A stretch of 64,000 bases of DNA from Diphasiastrum complanatum (Eukaryota; Streptophyta; Lycopodiopsida; Lycopodiales; Lycopodiaceae), in assembly GCA_029204225.1 (NCBI GenBank), contig CM055100.1, forward strand, positions 20,843,589-20,907,588, given 5' to 3'. Below the pieces are notes generated by a model that was given only the letters and a program-made list of their open reading frames with translations, was not told the DNA's origin and did not search any database. How positions within the stretch are numbered: position 1 is the first letter of the stretch; each line of letters opens with the position of its first letter. Shown one piece after another: positions 1 through 53,039 of this stretch. A program made the translations under genes and the position numbers.

Positions 1-1250
1 TGTAGTTGGATCCATATGATATTTAGCTATAGAATCAAAAGATATGTAGCTACTAGTGTTTCATGTCTCAAGTTTTTTGGCTCTTGAATTTCTACTTTTT
101 AAGTAACAAATATATTTTATTGGAACCCTATTGAATCCTTTATGAAGGTCTTCAATGCAACAAAGAACTATGTTAAAGGTTTCAACATAGCTAAACAACC
201 CATATAGAGTGCATTTTTTGATATCCACGTCTTCCAATGAAGTGCAACCTAGCCTTGCTGGCCAATAAGTTTCTTGTGAACTATTTTTCATTGCTCTTTG
301 CCAAAGCACGGGCCTATCATGATGGCCTCAAAGTTTATAGAATCATTTTTGTCATGATTGATGAATGGGATTCTTATTCTTTTTTACCTAACCATCTCAA
401 AAGCTTGTCCCAATGATGGATTGAATAAATCTATGATTTATGGAACTAACACCATCTTACCCATTTTGAAGATCTCTTCGTTGATCTCTTTCTTGCATAT
501 GTCATTTACAATTTCTTTTTCCTCGAACCTGATTTTTCTTGAATTTTTTCATAAGGGGGGGTGGGGGGTGGGGGGTGGGGGTGGACTCCAAATTATCCCC
601 TCATTTCATAATTCAACCATGTCTTTTGTTGAGTCTTGTTTGAATATTTGTTGGACAGTTCTAATGGTATAAACAGTGCTTCATGTTCACTTATAGGGAG
701 CTTCAAGAAAATAGTTGAACAAGATTCTCTGAAGAGAACTTTTGCAAATTTACATACTCATTGGCTTTCTTCCTCTAATTGCTACAAGAACGGGGATTCC
801 ACAAAGGCTTTTGGGATGTTTTCACAGTTCTTTGCTCATATGTTTTATATATCATTAACAACTTCGATCATTTGCAAGCTTTGTTTTTGACGTTGCACTA
901 GAGTACTTGATTATTCTTGCTTGCATATGGTTTCAATTGATTTGCTTAGTATACATTTGAATTTGTATGCACGTCATTGGATTCTATGCTCCACCTTTCC
1001 CATATGGTCCACTATAATGGCTTCTCTTACTTCAAAAAATTGTAAGATCTGTTTATTTGCTTGCTTTTTGGTCACAATTATGTGAAAAAAAAACTACATT
1101 GTTGAGGTAGTGAGTAGTCTATAAATCATCTCTTGACAATAAAACCTTGGCCTTGCAAGTGTCTTAATTTTGTATCGAATTGGAACTTGTATGAAATTCT
1201 GATGCTTCTCAGTAAAGACGTGGTGCTTTCCTTGGGAAACTTTTGTCTTT
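1..1250. other. No recognisable gene; low-complexity and retroelement-like DNA
   Basis: I see no supported coding exon here. The stretch lies downstream, on the minus strand, of a copia pre-integrase fragment, so it may be decayed retroelement DNA, but I could not identify integrase or RT motifs. It includes a run of four or more G-tracts at 555-584. Confidence 0.4.
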
Positions 1251-1251
1251 G

Positions 1252-1473
1252 CTACTTTCCCATAGCACAAGCCTCACATTCTGAAGAGCTTGGCTTATTG
1301 GCTGGAAGACCGTCCACCATATGATGCTGGTTCAACACTTGCATACTTTGGTAGCCAAGATGTCCATACCTCTCGTGCGACAACCTATCCACATCACCTC
1401 CTTTTGCTGTATGCTGACTAGGGATTTTAGTGTACAATCTATATAGATAATCTTCATGCGATCCTTTGGCCAC
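1252..1473 (-). pseudogene. Ty1-copia GAG-pre-integrase fragment (decayed)
   Basis: The minus-strand translation contains the pre-integrase core of copia polyproteins: LSHERYGHLGYQSMQVL, then CEACAMGK near the C-terminus, which supplies part of the HHCC zinc-binding pattern. The frame is open for only 73 residues and the flanks are broken by stops. It lies in the same orientation as the copia gag fragment at 3255-3767, so both are probably parts of one old element on the minus strand, interrupted by the hAT-like insertion at 1783-2026. Confidence 0.75.
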
Positions 1474-1782
1474 AACCTTTCATGTTATCACTCAAATCCA
1501 ATACAAGACAAGAAGTAGCATCAAATTCTACTTTCATATTTTGTTGAGTGCCTCGGCATATTCTAACACTTTTAGGCAATATCATAAGATGCGATGAATA
1601 TTTATGGATCAACTATTCAATTGAACATAAATAATGTTAGCATCTGGATTCATGGTAGTTTTGATAGTTCAATGCATCAATTTGTTTACTGGCCAACCAA
1701 ACACAATGGGACACTTTCAATGAGTTAAGCACTTTCTCTCTAACAGTGCTTGAAAGGAAAAAAAAAAGGGGATGGTATGCAT

Positions 1783-2026
1783 CTTAGTTGCCCGTTCTGG
1801 AACGCGTTCCAGAACACGTTCCGTACCGGAACGGGACCCTCAAAAAAAATAAAATAAAAAAATACTTTTTTTTTACAAAGGATTTAATTGATATAAAATG
1901 TGGTCGGAACAACAGGGTTTTTACATTGTTTTTTTTAACTTAAAAAAAAATTGTTCCAACCCAGTACGTTCCGAAACGTACGGAACGGAACATTCTGACC
2001 CATTTTGGTCGAAATGGGCTTCTAAG
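1783..2026. mobile_element. Small non-autonomous hAT-like element, GGAACG family, copy 1 (244 bp)
   Basis: The ends are imperfect terminal inverted repeats: CTTAGTTGCCCGTTC at the left, and CTTAGAAGCCCGTTC as the complement of the right end. It is flanked by a perfect 8-bp direct repeat GTATGCAT (1775-1782 and 2027-2034). Subterminal regions are dense in GGAACG/CGTTCC motifs, and the A/T-rich centre has no ORF. An 8-bp target duplication plus short TIRs and subterminal repeats is the hAT pattern. Relatives in the window are at 29301-29873, 39079-39758 and about 40283-40366. Confidence 0.8.
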
Positions 2027-2951
2027 GTATGCATCTATGCAAAGTTGAGGGTTCCTTGTTGCCAACTATGAGTATCCTTTTCCCTAGCACAAACTTAAGT
2101 TTCCTACTCGTTGATTATTTAAATGGCTCAAACTTATTGAATAGCTCAATGGGATGATTTGAGAATTCCCTTTGTGTCAAGCTATTGTGGAAAGGGTAAG
2201 GGAAATGAAGTTCTTTAGAAACAACATAAGGATGAGGGTGTTCTTTCTTATGCTCAATGCTTGAAAATGTGAACCAAGCTGTTGAGGATTTTTTTTGCTT
2301 CTGCTAAAAGAAATGCATGATATTACAATCTCTTTGCTTGAGTGACAACATAATGAAATGCTTTAGTGTACTTTGTTATGGGAGGAACTAAGTTGTGGAA
2401 AGAAAAATTATTTGTTGATATCTCAAATTATTAGCATAGTGATAAGCCAGTCATTAGGCCAAGAGATCTTTGATCCAACAACCACTACAATCCTGTGGTT
2501 CACCACCACTCCGTTGGACATGAATGCTGAACTTTTGTAGTTATGCTAAACTTTGTGTTTTGTGTCAACAAGAACATTACAAAAGAATTTTAAGATCATT
2601 ATTGTTCGTATTGTGATAAGCATAATCATAATCCCAGCAAGCATGCCGGCTGACATTCTAAAAGTTAGCCAATTGCCACATCCAACTACAACAATTTCCT
2701 TTCACACAAAGAATGGGTAATTTAGGATGCGCACAGGGCCACCAGGTGTCCCAAGGGTAATCAGACCTGTCAGAATTTGTCACGCAAATTCTAGATGGAG
2801 TTACTAGTCCTACTAGCACTCACACAAACCAAGCATAGAAATTAAAGAGAATTCAGATTATAGAAGAATTGAGCAAAGCTCTAAAGCACTGGAATGAGAT
2901 TGTGGTGGGGCGCCAGTCTACATATATACTTTTTCTAATATTTTTGAAAAG

Positions 2952-3027
2952 CTAAAAGCATGAAGCTAATAGCAAAGGACAAAAAACTAATTGCTAATAT
3001 TATTACCTATATTGGGTAAAGACCCAT
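2952..3027. repeat. Direct repeat copy 1 (copia LTR or leader fragment)
   Basis: About 75 bp beginning CTAAAAGCAT and ending GGGTAAAGACCCA recurs with few changes at 4259-4333 in the same orientation. The two copies bracket the copia gag fragment. They may be pieces of that element's LTR or untranslated leader, but I could not define LTR ends. Confidence 0.6.
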
Positions 3028-3254
3028 GAAACCAATAGTCTTCGAAGCTCGTGAATCAATAAACCAATAGTTTTCTTCCTTTGAAAAGCCAGTTTTTGCA
3101 GGTGTCTGGAGCTTGTGAGAGAACTGGAAAAGTTCTCGCACAGCTGTGCGAGTGGGTCAAAACCGTGGTCAACTCAAAAATGGTCAAACTTGAGCCTTGT
3201 TGACTGTATTTTGTCGTCTCATTTCTTCATGTAGTAAGATGGCATTCAGCTCAT

Positions 3255-3767
3255 CGAAAGGCCTCCTCTCTCTTGATGATAGCATCATCACAAAGTTCTG
3301 ACAAGCCAAAGGTAGACTATTAAGCACAATGAATCTTGAACACTTTCTCCAATTGCAATAAGTTGTCCTCTCAGATCTTTCACCCGAGTAATGTAGTCCG
3401 TTGCTGATTCACATGTACCCATCTTCAATGTGTGTAGCTTATTAGTCAAGAACAAGATTCGTGACTGATTTACGGTCTCATACAAGTTTTTCAGTATATC
3501 CCAAGCCTCCTTGGGTCCAACAACATCTCTAATGTCAGGAATAATCATATCTCTAACTGGTAAGTTGATGATATGATAAGCTTTTCTCCTACGTCTTTGA
3601 TACTCCCGCAACTCCCTGCCAGTATTAGGAGGTATCTTGACACCTGTGAAAATTTCCCAATATTCTCGATCCTAGAGAATATTTTGCATCTTGAACTTCC
3701 ATATGCTGTAGTTTGTTCCATCTAGCTTGCTAGCTTCTGGCAACACAACATCGTTCAACCTTGCCAT
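3255..3767 (-). pseudogene. Ty1-copia gag (UBN2-type) fragment
   Basis: Reading from an ATG at 3765-3767, the translation starts MARLNDVVLPEASKLDGTNY and reaches an in-frame TAG at 3672-3674. It then continues as a gag core: WDILKNLYE, LTNKLHTLKM, ITRVKDLRGQL. This order matches the UBN2/retrotrans_gag domain of plant copia elements. The C-terminal part (RPFDELNAILL in another frame, near 3250) shows a frameshift. It is an inactive relic with no zinc knuckle or protease. Confidence 0.8.
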
Positions 3768-5847
3768 TATACTGATCTTTATAGCCTGATTTTTCAGCAA
3801 TCAGTATCTTTTCAAATTTAATCAAGATTTCCCTCAGAAATCAGTAGTCAAAAACCCTAAAAATTTTTGAAATAGCAGTGATCCAGTCTGTTTCTGACAC
3901 AGCAGTGATCAGGTCTGAAAAAGCATTGTGCTGATCTGTTTCTCTGAGCGACCTGCCTGTTTCCAATGCAACGACCTGTCAGCGATCTGCCTGTTTCTGA
4001 TCTATTTCAGCTAAAAAACTTAGTATCTCTGTGATCTGCAGACAGCAATAAATTGAATCTGATATCTGATCTGATCTGTGGACCCCAGTCTGATTTTCAG
4101 AGATGAAATCAGATTTGTATATTCTGATCCTGTAATTAGTGAACAGGCTCAAGATTCAGGCAATGAACAACTGCAATTTGCACCTCCAGCAACAAAGTGT
4201 TCTGCAAACAATGATCAGCCTCCAGCAAACAGTAGACCGCTGTCAGTTTCGATTCCAACTAAAAGCATAAAGCTAATAGCAAAGGACAAAAAACTAATGT
4301 GTAATATTACTACCTATATTGGGTAAAGACCCAAGATGTATTTCTAAGTAATAAAACAAGTCCTAATCTAGTAGTAATGCGCCCACCTACATGTATAAGC
4401 AATGAAATCGAATCTACTATAAACTGTAATGCCCCCTATATTAGCACACAGGCATGACCAAACTCACACTAAGGGGTACCAAATAAACATTAATTCCTAA
4501 CAAGACCTATGAATCTTGGTAATCAGAACTAGGGGCAAGGCCATCTCTTTTGAAACTATTTTAATCGCACTATACTCTTCAGACAATTTACAAAATTCAA
4601 CTTGTTCTTTGACCCATGGATCTAGTACACAAACAACAAAAACCTATAAGTTGCCAGCCCTAAAATTGGTGCAGCCTCTGAATTACCGTTGCCCATATGA
4701 ACTGTCGCAATTCATCTACTTTGGAACTGGTACATAGCTAGACACTGGAGGATAACCAACCACAAGATTTGCATACAATGATAGGATATGTAACCCAAGG
4801 AGGTAATTTAAGCAAACCACAAAAGGATCAACTTTCAAAAACATCAGGTCTCTTGGCAATTCGTATTATAGCGTAGTGAAGCATGGATTTGATTAGTCAG
4901 AAAATTTGAATATCTTCAAGCCATGCTAATTTCACCATTTACCATAGACCACATTAAAGTTTGCTCATAACATTTGAAGCATCCTTCGATATTCATCCAT
5001 GGCCATGAGTGCAATTGTGAGTTCCTTATTGGTTATTTTGTAGTAGGTACAAGCCATATTTGTCTTTGCTGTACCACAAATTTGTCCAATGTGCCAAAAG
5101 ATGGTGATCCACCACAATGGTCCAAGAATTTTCTTTAGACACATTCAATTCAATGCTTAAGAAATCAAGTGCAACATCAAACCCAATGCTTTCCAAAAGC
5201 TAATCCGTATAGGACACTTGGAATTGTTATTGGTTCTGCCATTTCCAGCAACTACTTAGATAACCAGCTTGTGGCTCTGCATTTGAGGGACACATTTCTT
5301 TTTTCTTGAAGTATAGGCAACAAGCAAGTTACCAGAGGAGGCCACCATGTCTTATTTCTTCCAATGTATTTGACCTTATTTCTCTCCTAATATACCAATT
5401 GTAAGGGTTTAAAGAGTTGATTGTACACGTTCACATTCGACATTTTTTAGGATTCATGGGAATAATATCAGATTTTTGTTTCAGAATTGAGATGTCATTC
5501 TTGATGGATGTTCTTCATATCATGTATTTTTTTAATGTGTAGGACATTATCATATGCTATTAGGCATTGCTCTCTAATGATTGTTTAAAAAAAAGTGAAC
5601 TTCATATAGTATGTGCTGAAGCTTGAAGCTACTTTAGTGTCATTATTATTTAGACGAGTTATATCAGATATTTCTCATGTCACAACAACATGAAATTACT
5701 TTCTAGCCTATTTGGAATCATGTGTAAAAATTGATGCCTTCCAAATTTTACGTAATTACTACTTGGATTGTCCTAGTGGATGGGAATAGCTAGTGAGGCT
5801 TAAAAGTATGTAACTATTTGACAAGGTTTGCATGAAAATTCATGCAG
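3768..5847. other. Copia leader/LTR-like DNA, then intronic or intergenic DNA without recognised genes
   Basis: The left part (3768 to about 4505) lies 5' of the minus-strand copia gag. Its complement has a plausible LTR start (TGTTAGGAATTA near 4503), but no primer-binding site was recognised. A direct repeat at 4259-4333 matches 2952-3027. The right part up to the exon at 5848 has no exon I can support, although the preceding tRNA ligase exon must lie upstream, either here unrecognised or outside the window. Confidence 0.4.
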
Positions 5848-40976
<35,129 letters not shown>

Positions 40977-41104
40977 AACATTTGTGTACTCAAAAACAAT
41001 TCAACTCTGAATGTACAACATTCACCTTGATCTGTTGAGCTGTTCAACTTGTAGCATCAAATACATTCCATATTCTTTTGGCATTTGACAGAAATGTCAT
41101 TCAC

Positions 41105-41110
41105 AATAAA
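41105..41110 (+). terminator. Possible poly(A) signal of tRNA ligase
   Basis: AATAAA 129 bp after the stop codon, in A/T-rich DNA. A plausible 3' UTR position, but plant signals are degenerate. Confidence 0.4.
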
Positions 41111-41885
41111 TGAAATGTTTATAAACAGAAGATATCCATTCTTCTATAGATTTGTTGTGGCTGATCTCAAGTTTCAAGTTGTGCAGAATTTGATGCTTCT
41201 GTCATATTATGAATGGGTTACACATTTTTCCACCCTAGAGTTCTCTAAATGAAAAGCTATAAGGGAAAAAATAAATATATGCTCCTTACTTGCACTTCCC
41301 TATGATGAGAATGCATGTACAGGCTTCAATTCTTGAATCTTCATTGACTCTAGGCTGCTAAATATACTTATGTATAGCATATATGTTGATCAATGTTAGT
41401 AATGGACATTTATTTGTTTTTGTATGGTTTGATGATATGTGGTTTTTGAATTATCGGGTACCATTTACAAAGAGGTACTGGCCACTTAAATGTAATGTTT
41501 AGCTTGGATATTCAGAATGTCTACAAGGATGAAGAAACTTGAATCCATCTCCCAAAACTTGTCACAAGAATGAAAAGTTATGCTCCTTTTAAGTCTTGTT
41601 ATTTTAACTACTCATGGAGATCATAAGAAATTTCAAGACCAAAAAATGTCACTTCAATTGTTGTAATGTTGATAGCAATATTATGTTCAAAAATTGATAA
41701 AATATACACAATTATGAATGCACTTTGAACACTTGCTCAATTTATGATAAAACATCTTTCGCTATTTGTGCATTTTTATACAAAAGAGACTTTTTGAAAT
41801 ATAAAGAAAATGGATGGATTTTACTTCTCCATTATGGAAATGGAGCTTAACTGTACCTTGACCAATAATCTGGTGAGCATTGTTA
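41111..41885. other. No recognisable gene
   Basis: A/T-rich downstream DNA with no supported ORF or repeat. Confidence 0.5.
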
Positions 41886-42830
41886 TCACCTAGATGGACG
41901 TACCTGTTCGTGACATTTGTTTGGTATTGTTGGAGCCACTCGTTGTGAAATTGGCATATATTGTGTGGCTCTAGAGTCTAGAAACCAACAATTGTCTTCA
42001 TCTGATTTTACCATAAAGGCTAAATGGTCATCTTCAATCTTCAATACATGTGTTGCCTCCAAGATATTCACTTGATGTTGATCACCAATATTTCACTGCT
42101 GCTGCTACTTAAATTTCAAGATTTTGGAATCCTAGATATTTTGGTCGGTCCTCTTGCACTAATTGCAAAACATCTTGGCCTTGGAAGATGAGGGATGTTC
42201 CTTCATTTGCTGGTTTTGATGGTTTTTGTGTTCAGTCCTCTTCAGATTCGTTTGATTCTTGTAGCCTTTCTTACAAATAGGGCTTGATTCTTTGAGTTGG
42301 TGTTGGCTATTGAGTCTCTCCTCCCCTCTTTTTCTTATAGCAGCATTGGAATAAATCTTGAAAGAGCTATCTTTGCTTGTGTACACACTATCATTACCCA
42401 GCTTTCATATGAAGTAGGTAAATTTGATAGTAGTATCATTATTGCATCTGAATCTTGGACATCAGATCCTATTACAACCATTTTTTAATGAGAAGAATTT
42501 TTTTCGTATAAATAACTTAGCTGAAATATTTCTACCGTCATAGAGAGTGTTTAAAGTATTCCACATTTTCTTGGAAGTTTGGGCTTTGAAAACATGACCT
42601 AGCAATGAGTCTTGAACATTCAAGATTAGTAAGGCAAAGGCTTTGCAATCCTTTACTCTTCACTTTATAAGTGTTTGCTAGTCAATCAAAGGTTTGTCCT
42701 CTATTCCTTTTTGTAGTTCTTTGGCCAATAGGATATTTTCACTTTGAATCTCCACATATTGTAGTTACTCCCATCTAGTTTGTATATGCTAGACACTATA
42801 TTGCTATAGGAGTCCATGCGTGGATACTAA
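41886..42830 (-). pseudogene. Ty1-copia gag-zinc knuckle-protease remnant
   Basis: Minus order 5' to 3': gag UBN2 pieces KAFALLILNVQDSLLGHVFK then KMWNTLNTLYDGRNIS (about 42640-42500), a basic Cys/His stretch (42386-42159), and the protease region NCWFLDSRATQYM (about 41985-41945), in which the usual DSGA is DSRA. Stops and shifts throughout. Confidence 0.72.
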
Positions 42831-43597
42831 TGACAAGTAGAAAATAATAAATGATTGTATGAAGTAAAACAATAGCTAGCTTCTCTCAATATAAAAAGAT
42901 TCAAAATAGTTGGATAGACTATTAGGGTTCAGAATGTTAAGTAGTGTATAACTTGCTCATCCACACAACTGTTAGGGTACCAAGTTGTAAAATAGTATGC
43001 AACATGTTTAGGATTTCAAGATATTGAACAAAATTTATCTACTCTAATACCATGTTAGAAATATAGGATAACATGATGATCAATGATTATAGGGTTATCG
43101 GAGCAATAACTTTGGTGTCTTGTTCTATCTTGTAGATATATCATGGCTCAGACTACTTACTAATTTTGCACATAATTTTTTGGCAATTTCCCTAGTTATT
43201 AGAAGATCAATTTAACTTGCTGCTCAAAATCAATTCAGGCATCTTAGACCATTATGATGAATTTGATAAGTTGGTTAGATCAATTCAATCAATAGCAATG
43301 TGGAATGAAAAAACTATAGAACTATAAATTGAGATAGCACAATTAAAGATCAACGCCTAAACCTTGAACCTATTATCCAAGATAGTGTGAAAATACACAG
43401 AGACTTATTACACGTAGCGTAGGCTTCAAATCAATAAGAAAATTGATAAGGTGATATTGAGAGCCCAAGACATTGGCATTGACACTCTGCTATTTGTCTA
43501 TATACCTTCTCTAGCTACACTACTATTTATAAGGAAGAACATGTCAAGTACTTGTTTCTATATGTGGTAGATAGGTAGATACAAAGATCATTTTTAC

Positions 43598-43601
<4 letters not shown>

Positions 43602-43647
<46 letters not shown>
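43602..43647. repeat. (TG)n microsatellite
   Basis: About 23 TG units, uninterrupted. Confidence 0.95.
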
Positions 43648-43650
<3 letters not shown>

Positions 43651-43859
43651 GTTACTCATTTCCAATTTATGGTGCAACTATTGTTATTGCATATTTGGAA
43701 TATTTTCGAAATTGACACTGAGATAACAACAACATTGAAAGAAGTCGTTTTAATCAATTCATATAACACAAATTTAACTGAATTATATTTAGCTTTTGCC
43801 AAAGATAGCACAATTATAGTTGCTTGATTTTTACTCTTTCACGAGATCGTAGAGCTTTC

Positions 43860-44235
43860 CAATACCTACACATGACCTAAACATGATTTTCTATCTTATG
43901 CACCAGTAGCCCAATCTATATCACAATAACCATGAAGTACTAGATCAATAGAGAAAACATACTCTAAGCCATAACTAAATGTGTCATTGAGATACATTTA
44001 AATGTGTTTTGTACTCCTCCAATGAGTTTCCCTTGGGCTATTCATACATTGACTAATCACACCAATCAGGTACATGATGTTTTGTCTTGTAATAGTTAAA
44101 GAGATCAAGGAACCAACCAACTACATAAATAAAGTAGCATTGACTTCATCCTCAACAACATAGCATATTGCCTTAACGTTTGGTTCCATCAATGTAGTAA
44201 CAGGCTTAGAATCCAACATATGAAAATTTACCAAA
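43860..44235 (-). pseudogene. Ty1-copia RNase H remnant
   Basis: The minus strand reads LHGYCDIDWATGA near 43945-43905, resembling the GY(C/S)DADWAG motif at the copia RNase H start, within frames broken by stops. Probably the 3' part of the same minus-strand copia as 46050-46640. Confidence 0.6.
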
Positions 44236-44239
44236 GTAT

Positions 44240-44485
44240 TACGATGACGAGAGCTTGCCAATGACATTCTACATGACCTAGTTTTGAGTTATGATTAAAA
44301 AGTTACACATAATCAAGGTTTTTGGTCAACTCTAATATGGCTTTTAGGCATGGTTCATCAGTTTGACCGAAAACTATGACTAACTATAGCTTTGATTAAC
44401 AATAATCTTTTAACTATGCTCAAAACTAGGTCATGTAGGGTGTTGTTGTAAAGCTCTTGTCGAGGGCTTTGTCATCTCATTGAAG
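44240..44485. repeat. Terminal-inverted-repeat element, MITE-like
   Basis: The left arm has TACATGACCTAGTTTTGAG at about 44269 and the right arm has CTCAAAACTAGGTCATGTA at about 44419-44437. Arms extend outward to related GAGAGCTT...ACATGACC and inward to AATCAAGG...GGTCAACT pairs, about 60 bp each with mismatches. Exact ends and target duplication were not determined. Confidence 0.7.
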
Positions 44486-44493
44486 GTATGGTT

Positions 44494-45300
<807 letters not shown>

Positions 45301-45559
45301 TTTTTTAACAAGAGCATTTTGTAGTATATAGTAAGAACATAGAACTTAAATTTTTTCTTACAAGTAAGCCAACCTAATTCCTTCTATCTATCTATAGATA
45401 TAGTAGAAGGGAATGAGTTTAGAGAGCAAATGCGTAAACTATCCATAGCTGGACAATGAGCCAAGGGTTTATAAACCCACCATTTTATCATAAAAAGACC
45501 TTACTAAGAGTCCATCATTGTGGACCTCCCACATATTGCTCATAGTAAATAGATACAAA

Positions 45560-45856
45560 AGTGAGAGGGAAAGCTTGTTGTCCATCACAGGACTCCCCAC
45601 ACTTCTTACATGAAAAAATTCTCTCAAAAGAGTGTGTAAATATTTGTTGTTCGACTTCCTATTTTAGCAAAAACTTACTCTCACAAGAGAGTGTGAATGT
45701 ATGTAGTCCATCGCTGGACTTCCTAGATATCATTAGCAAAACTTACTCTCAGAAGAGAGAATGAATGCATGTAGTCCATCACTGGACTCCCTGCATACCA
45801 TACTCAAAAACTTATCAAGAAAAGTGAGAGAGATGGCATGTTGTCCATCGTTGGAC
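45560..45856. repeat. Diverged tandem array, five units of about 60-70 bp
   Basis: GTCCATC(A/G)CTGGAC-type palindromes occur at about 45580, 45706, 45773 and 45842, with a weaker unit near 45648. Each is preceded by (T)TACTCTCA(C/G)AAGAGAG, itself an inverted repeat. Units are too diverged, and the 'spacers' too similar, for a CRISPR-like reading. Confidence 0.75.
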
Positions 45857-45978
45857 AGATGCAAGCTTATATCCCAAGTAAGGCCACAAATCCACTATGG
45901 ATCGGGCTATTCAAGTGCCTAAAATCAGACACATATAAGTTGTCAACTCGTGGCTTATCACTCAATGTCGTCACAATA

Positions 45979-46085
45979 CGAGTAGACCAACTATAAGTGA
46001 TTTCTTCAAACCATAAAGAGCTTCAATACAAGTAGACCAAGTAGACCAACTATAAGTGATTTCTTCATACCATAAAGAGCTTTCT
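45979..46085. repeat. Short tandem duplication
   Basis: AGTAGACCAACTATAAGTGA...CCATAAAGAGCTT occurs twice in a row with one or two changes, inside the copia RT remnant. Confidence 0.8.
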
Positions 46086-46640
46086 TCAGTCTACAAGCAA
46101 AATATTTCTTTTCTAAAATAACAAAGTATTGTGGCTGTGAGACTTAGATTTCTTCATCCAATACACCATTCAGAAAAGCACTCTTCACTTCCATTTGATA
46201 GATATGCCAAGGAAAATGTGAAGCAATTATCAAAATTCAACAGATGGTTTCCATGCTATGGGATCAAAGGCTTTAGTAGTGTCAATATCTTTTTGTTGTG
46301 GCACATATCCATTTGCTACCAATTATGCTTTGTGCTTGTTCAATGTTCCATCTAACTTGTGCTTCACCTTGTTGATCCACTTGGTGCCTATTAGTTTTTA
46401 GTCCTTAGCTCATTCTTTATGATAGACTTGTACTCTCCCAAGTTGGTCCCAACACTATTTATAAGCTCTCGAATGTCTTTGGATTAATAAGAGCTCATGC
46501 CAAATGAAGAACGAGTTTATTTTTCCATCGCACATGCCTCAAAAACACCTACATTAGATCCAATCTGGAAAAATCCCTTAACCATCTCCTAATCATGTAG
46601 CAACACCAAAGCTTATCATTCATGCCATAATGAGATTTGA
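46050..46640 (-). pseudogene. Ty1-copia pre-integrase and RT remnant
   Basis: The minus strand near 46195-46145 reads MEVKSAFLNGVLDEEI (the copia RT MDVKTAFLNG motif), followed by EKKYFACRLKKALYGMKKS. Upstream, near 46590-46500, a decayed C-x-C-GK block resembles the pre-integrase region. Much of the integrase is missing. Confidence 0.72.
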
Positions 46641-47257
46641 TCAACATTCAATACATTCATGTTTATCACTCATGCCATAATGAGCTTTGATAAGCATTCC
46701 TACTTCATTAGCACATCCCTCCATTACAATTACAATACATAGAGTTTGTTATATAACATGCGCCTTAAGCTACTACCGAAGCTACCCTTCAAATCCTTGA
46801 CAAATAATTTATATATCTAAAATCCTACCTTATAATTCTAATCAACTAATGTTGAACCCTTTTCGTGCCTCCCTAACCGATCGGATCTAGAGGGCAAAGG
46901 CAGGGTTTGGATTTCCAAATGAGTGATTTGTCGTGTATTAACAGGCTTTGATCCAATGGGGAGAGGGCTAAGCGACGAAATAGGAGTGGGAATCTAGGCT
47001 TGCTAAGGTTGTTAGTCTTAGGTTTGGATCAAATCGTGGAATAGCCTAGATTTGTGCGGCGTTCATCATTGTTGCTTATTCTCTTTTTGGTCTTTTTCTT
47101 GGTTGGTTTATTCATGCTTATCTAGGCTTTCTTGGCTCTTGATCTTCTCCTCAAGAGGTTGATCTTCTCAAGGGAGGTGAATAGTGAAGGAAAACCTACC
47201 TACGGATCCTATTGACCACTCCATGATTTTCTTAGTGAAAGGGAGAAGAGATGGAGG
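46641..47257. other. No recognisable gene
   Basis: No supported ORF. A small repeat (TCATGCCATAATGAG twice near 46620 and 46670) is present. Confidence 0.45.
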
Positions 47258-52009
<4,752 letters not shown>

Positions 52010-53039
52010 TCAACTTGACCTTCTTGGCTGGATTTCTTCCCTCTGCTGATCAGACTTATTTTTAGAGTTGGTATCGATTTCTTGATTTTCGACCCTAGGG
52101 TCGAAACTTAACTGTTTGCCCCTGGGGTCGGATTTTGACTGTTCGACGCTTGGGTCGAAAATTTCTACAGCTTTTCCCTTGGGGCCGAAAAATTGTCCTC
52201 CACAAAAATGACATCTCTGCTTGTGAATGTCGTTTCTGTGTCCAGATTGTAGAGCCTGTACGCCTTGTGATATGGAGAGTAGCCAATACAAATCGATTTT
52301 CTACTTGTGTTGTCCAGCTTCTTCTTGAGATCTTCAAGGATCTGTGCACAAGCAATGCATCCAAACACTCTAATATTTTTGAGTGATGGTTTTGATCCAG
52401 TGCACACCTCATAAGGTGTATTGCCATTTAAGGCTTTGGTGATGGATCGATTTTGCATATAGGCTATTGTAGTAATAACTTTTGCCCAAAACTTCTTTGG
52501 AAGAGAGTCATGGGCCAGCATGCTCTTGGCACTTTCAATGATTGTCTGATTCTTCCTTTCAACTACACCATTGGACTGAGGTGACTAGCTTGTTGTGAAT
52601 TGTTGTTGTATTCTATTGGCCTTGCAAAATTCTTTAAATTCTGTGGATATAAATTCTCCCCCTCCATCTGAACGTAGAGCTTTGATTTTTCTCTGGTCAA
52701 ATTTTCTGCTGATGCCTTGAACTATTTGAAGAACTTGAATGTTTTTTATTTGTTCTTCAGAAAATAGGCCCAGCAATCCTCCGAGAGAAGTCGTCGATGA
52801 AGGTTAGAAAATAAAGAGCTCCCCCTATGGAAGCAATCTACATCAGGCCAAAAATGTCACTATGCACAAGATCTAGCAAGCCTTTGGAAGTATGAATTGA
52901 GTTAGAAATAAAAGGACTTCTAGCATGCTTGCTGATTATACAACTTTCACATGGAGATGTTGGCTTGCTGACAGAAGGCAGATCTTGTACTAGTCCTTGA
53001 GTTGACATTTGTTGAATACTATTGAAGTTCAAATGGCCT
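52010..53039 (-). pseudogene. Ty1-copia pre-integrase and integrase (3' part of element)
   Basis: Minus order: GHLNFNSIQQMSTQGLVQDL and CESCIISKHARSPF (pre-integrase HHCC), LLDLVHSDIFG, then KALRSDGGGEFISTEFKEFC with the catalytic Asp, LPKKFWAKVITTIAYMQNR, PYEVCTGSKPSLKNIRVFGC and SRDVIFVEDN. A linker follows with repeated FDP...E words (52190-52080). Frameshifts are present, and RT/RNase H are absent to the left, so the element is truncated. Confidence 0.85.

Noticed and set aside
45560-45856. CRISPR-like array
   Set aside because: Units are diverged over their full length, there are no unique spacers and no cas genes, and the DNA is plant nuclear.
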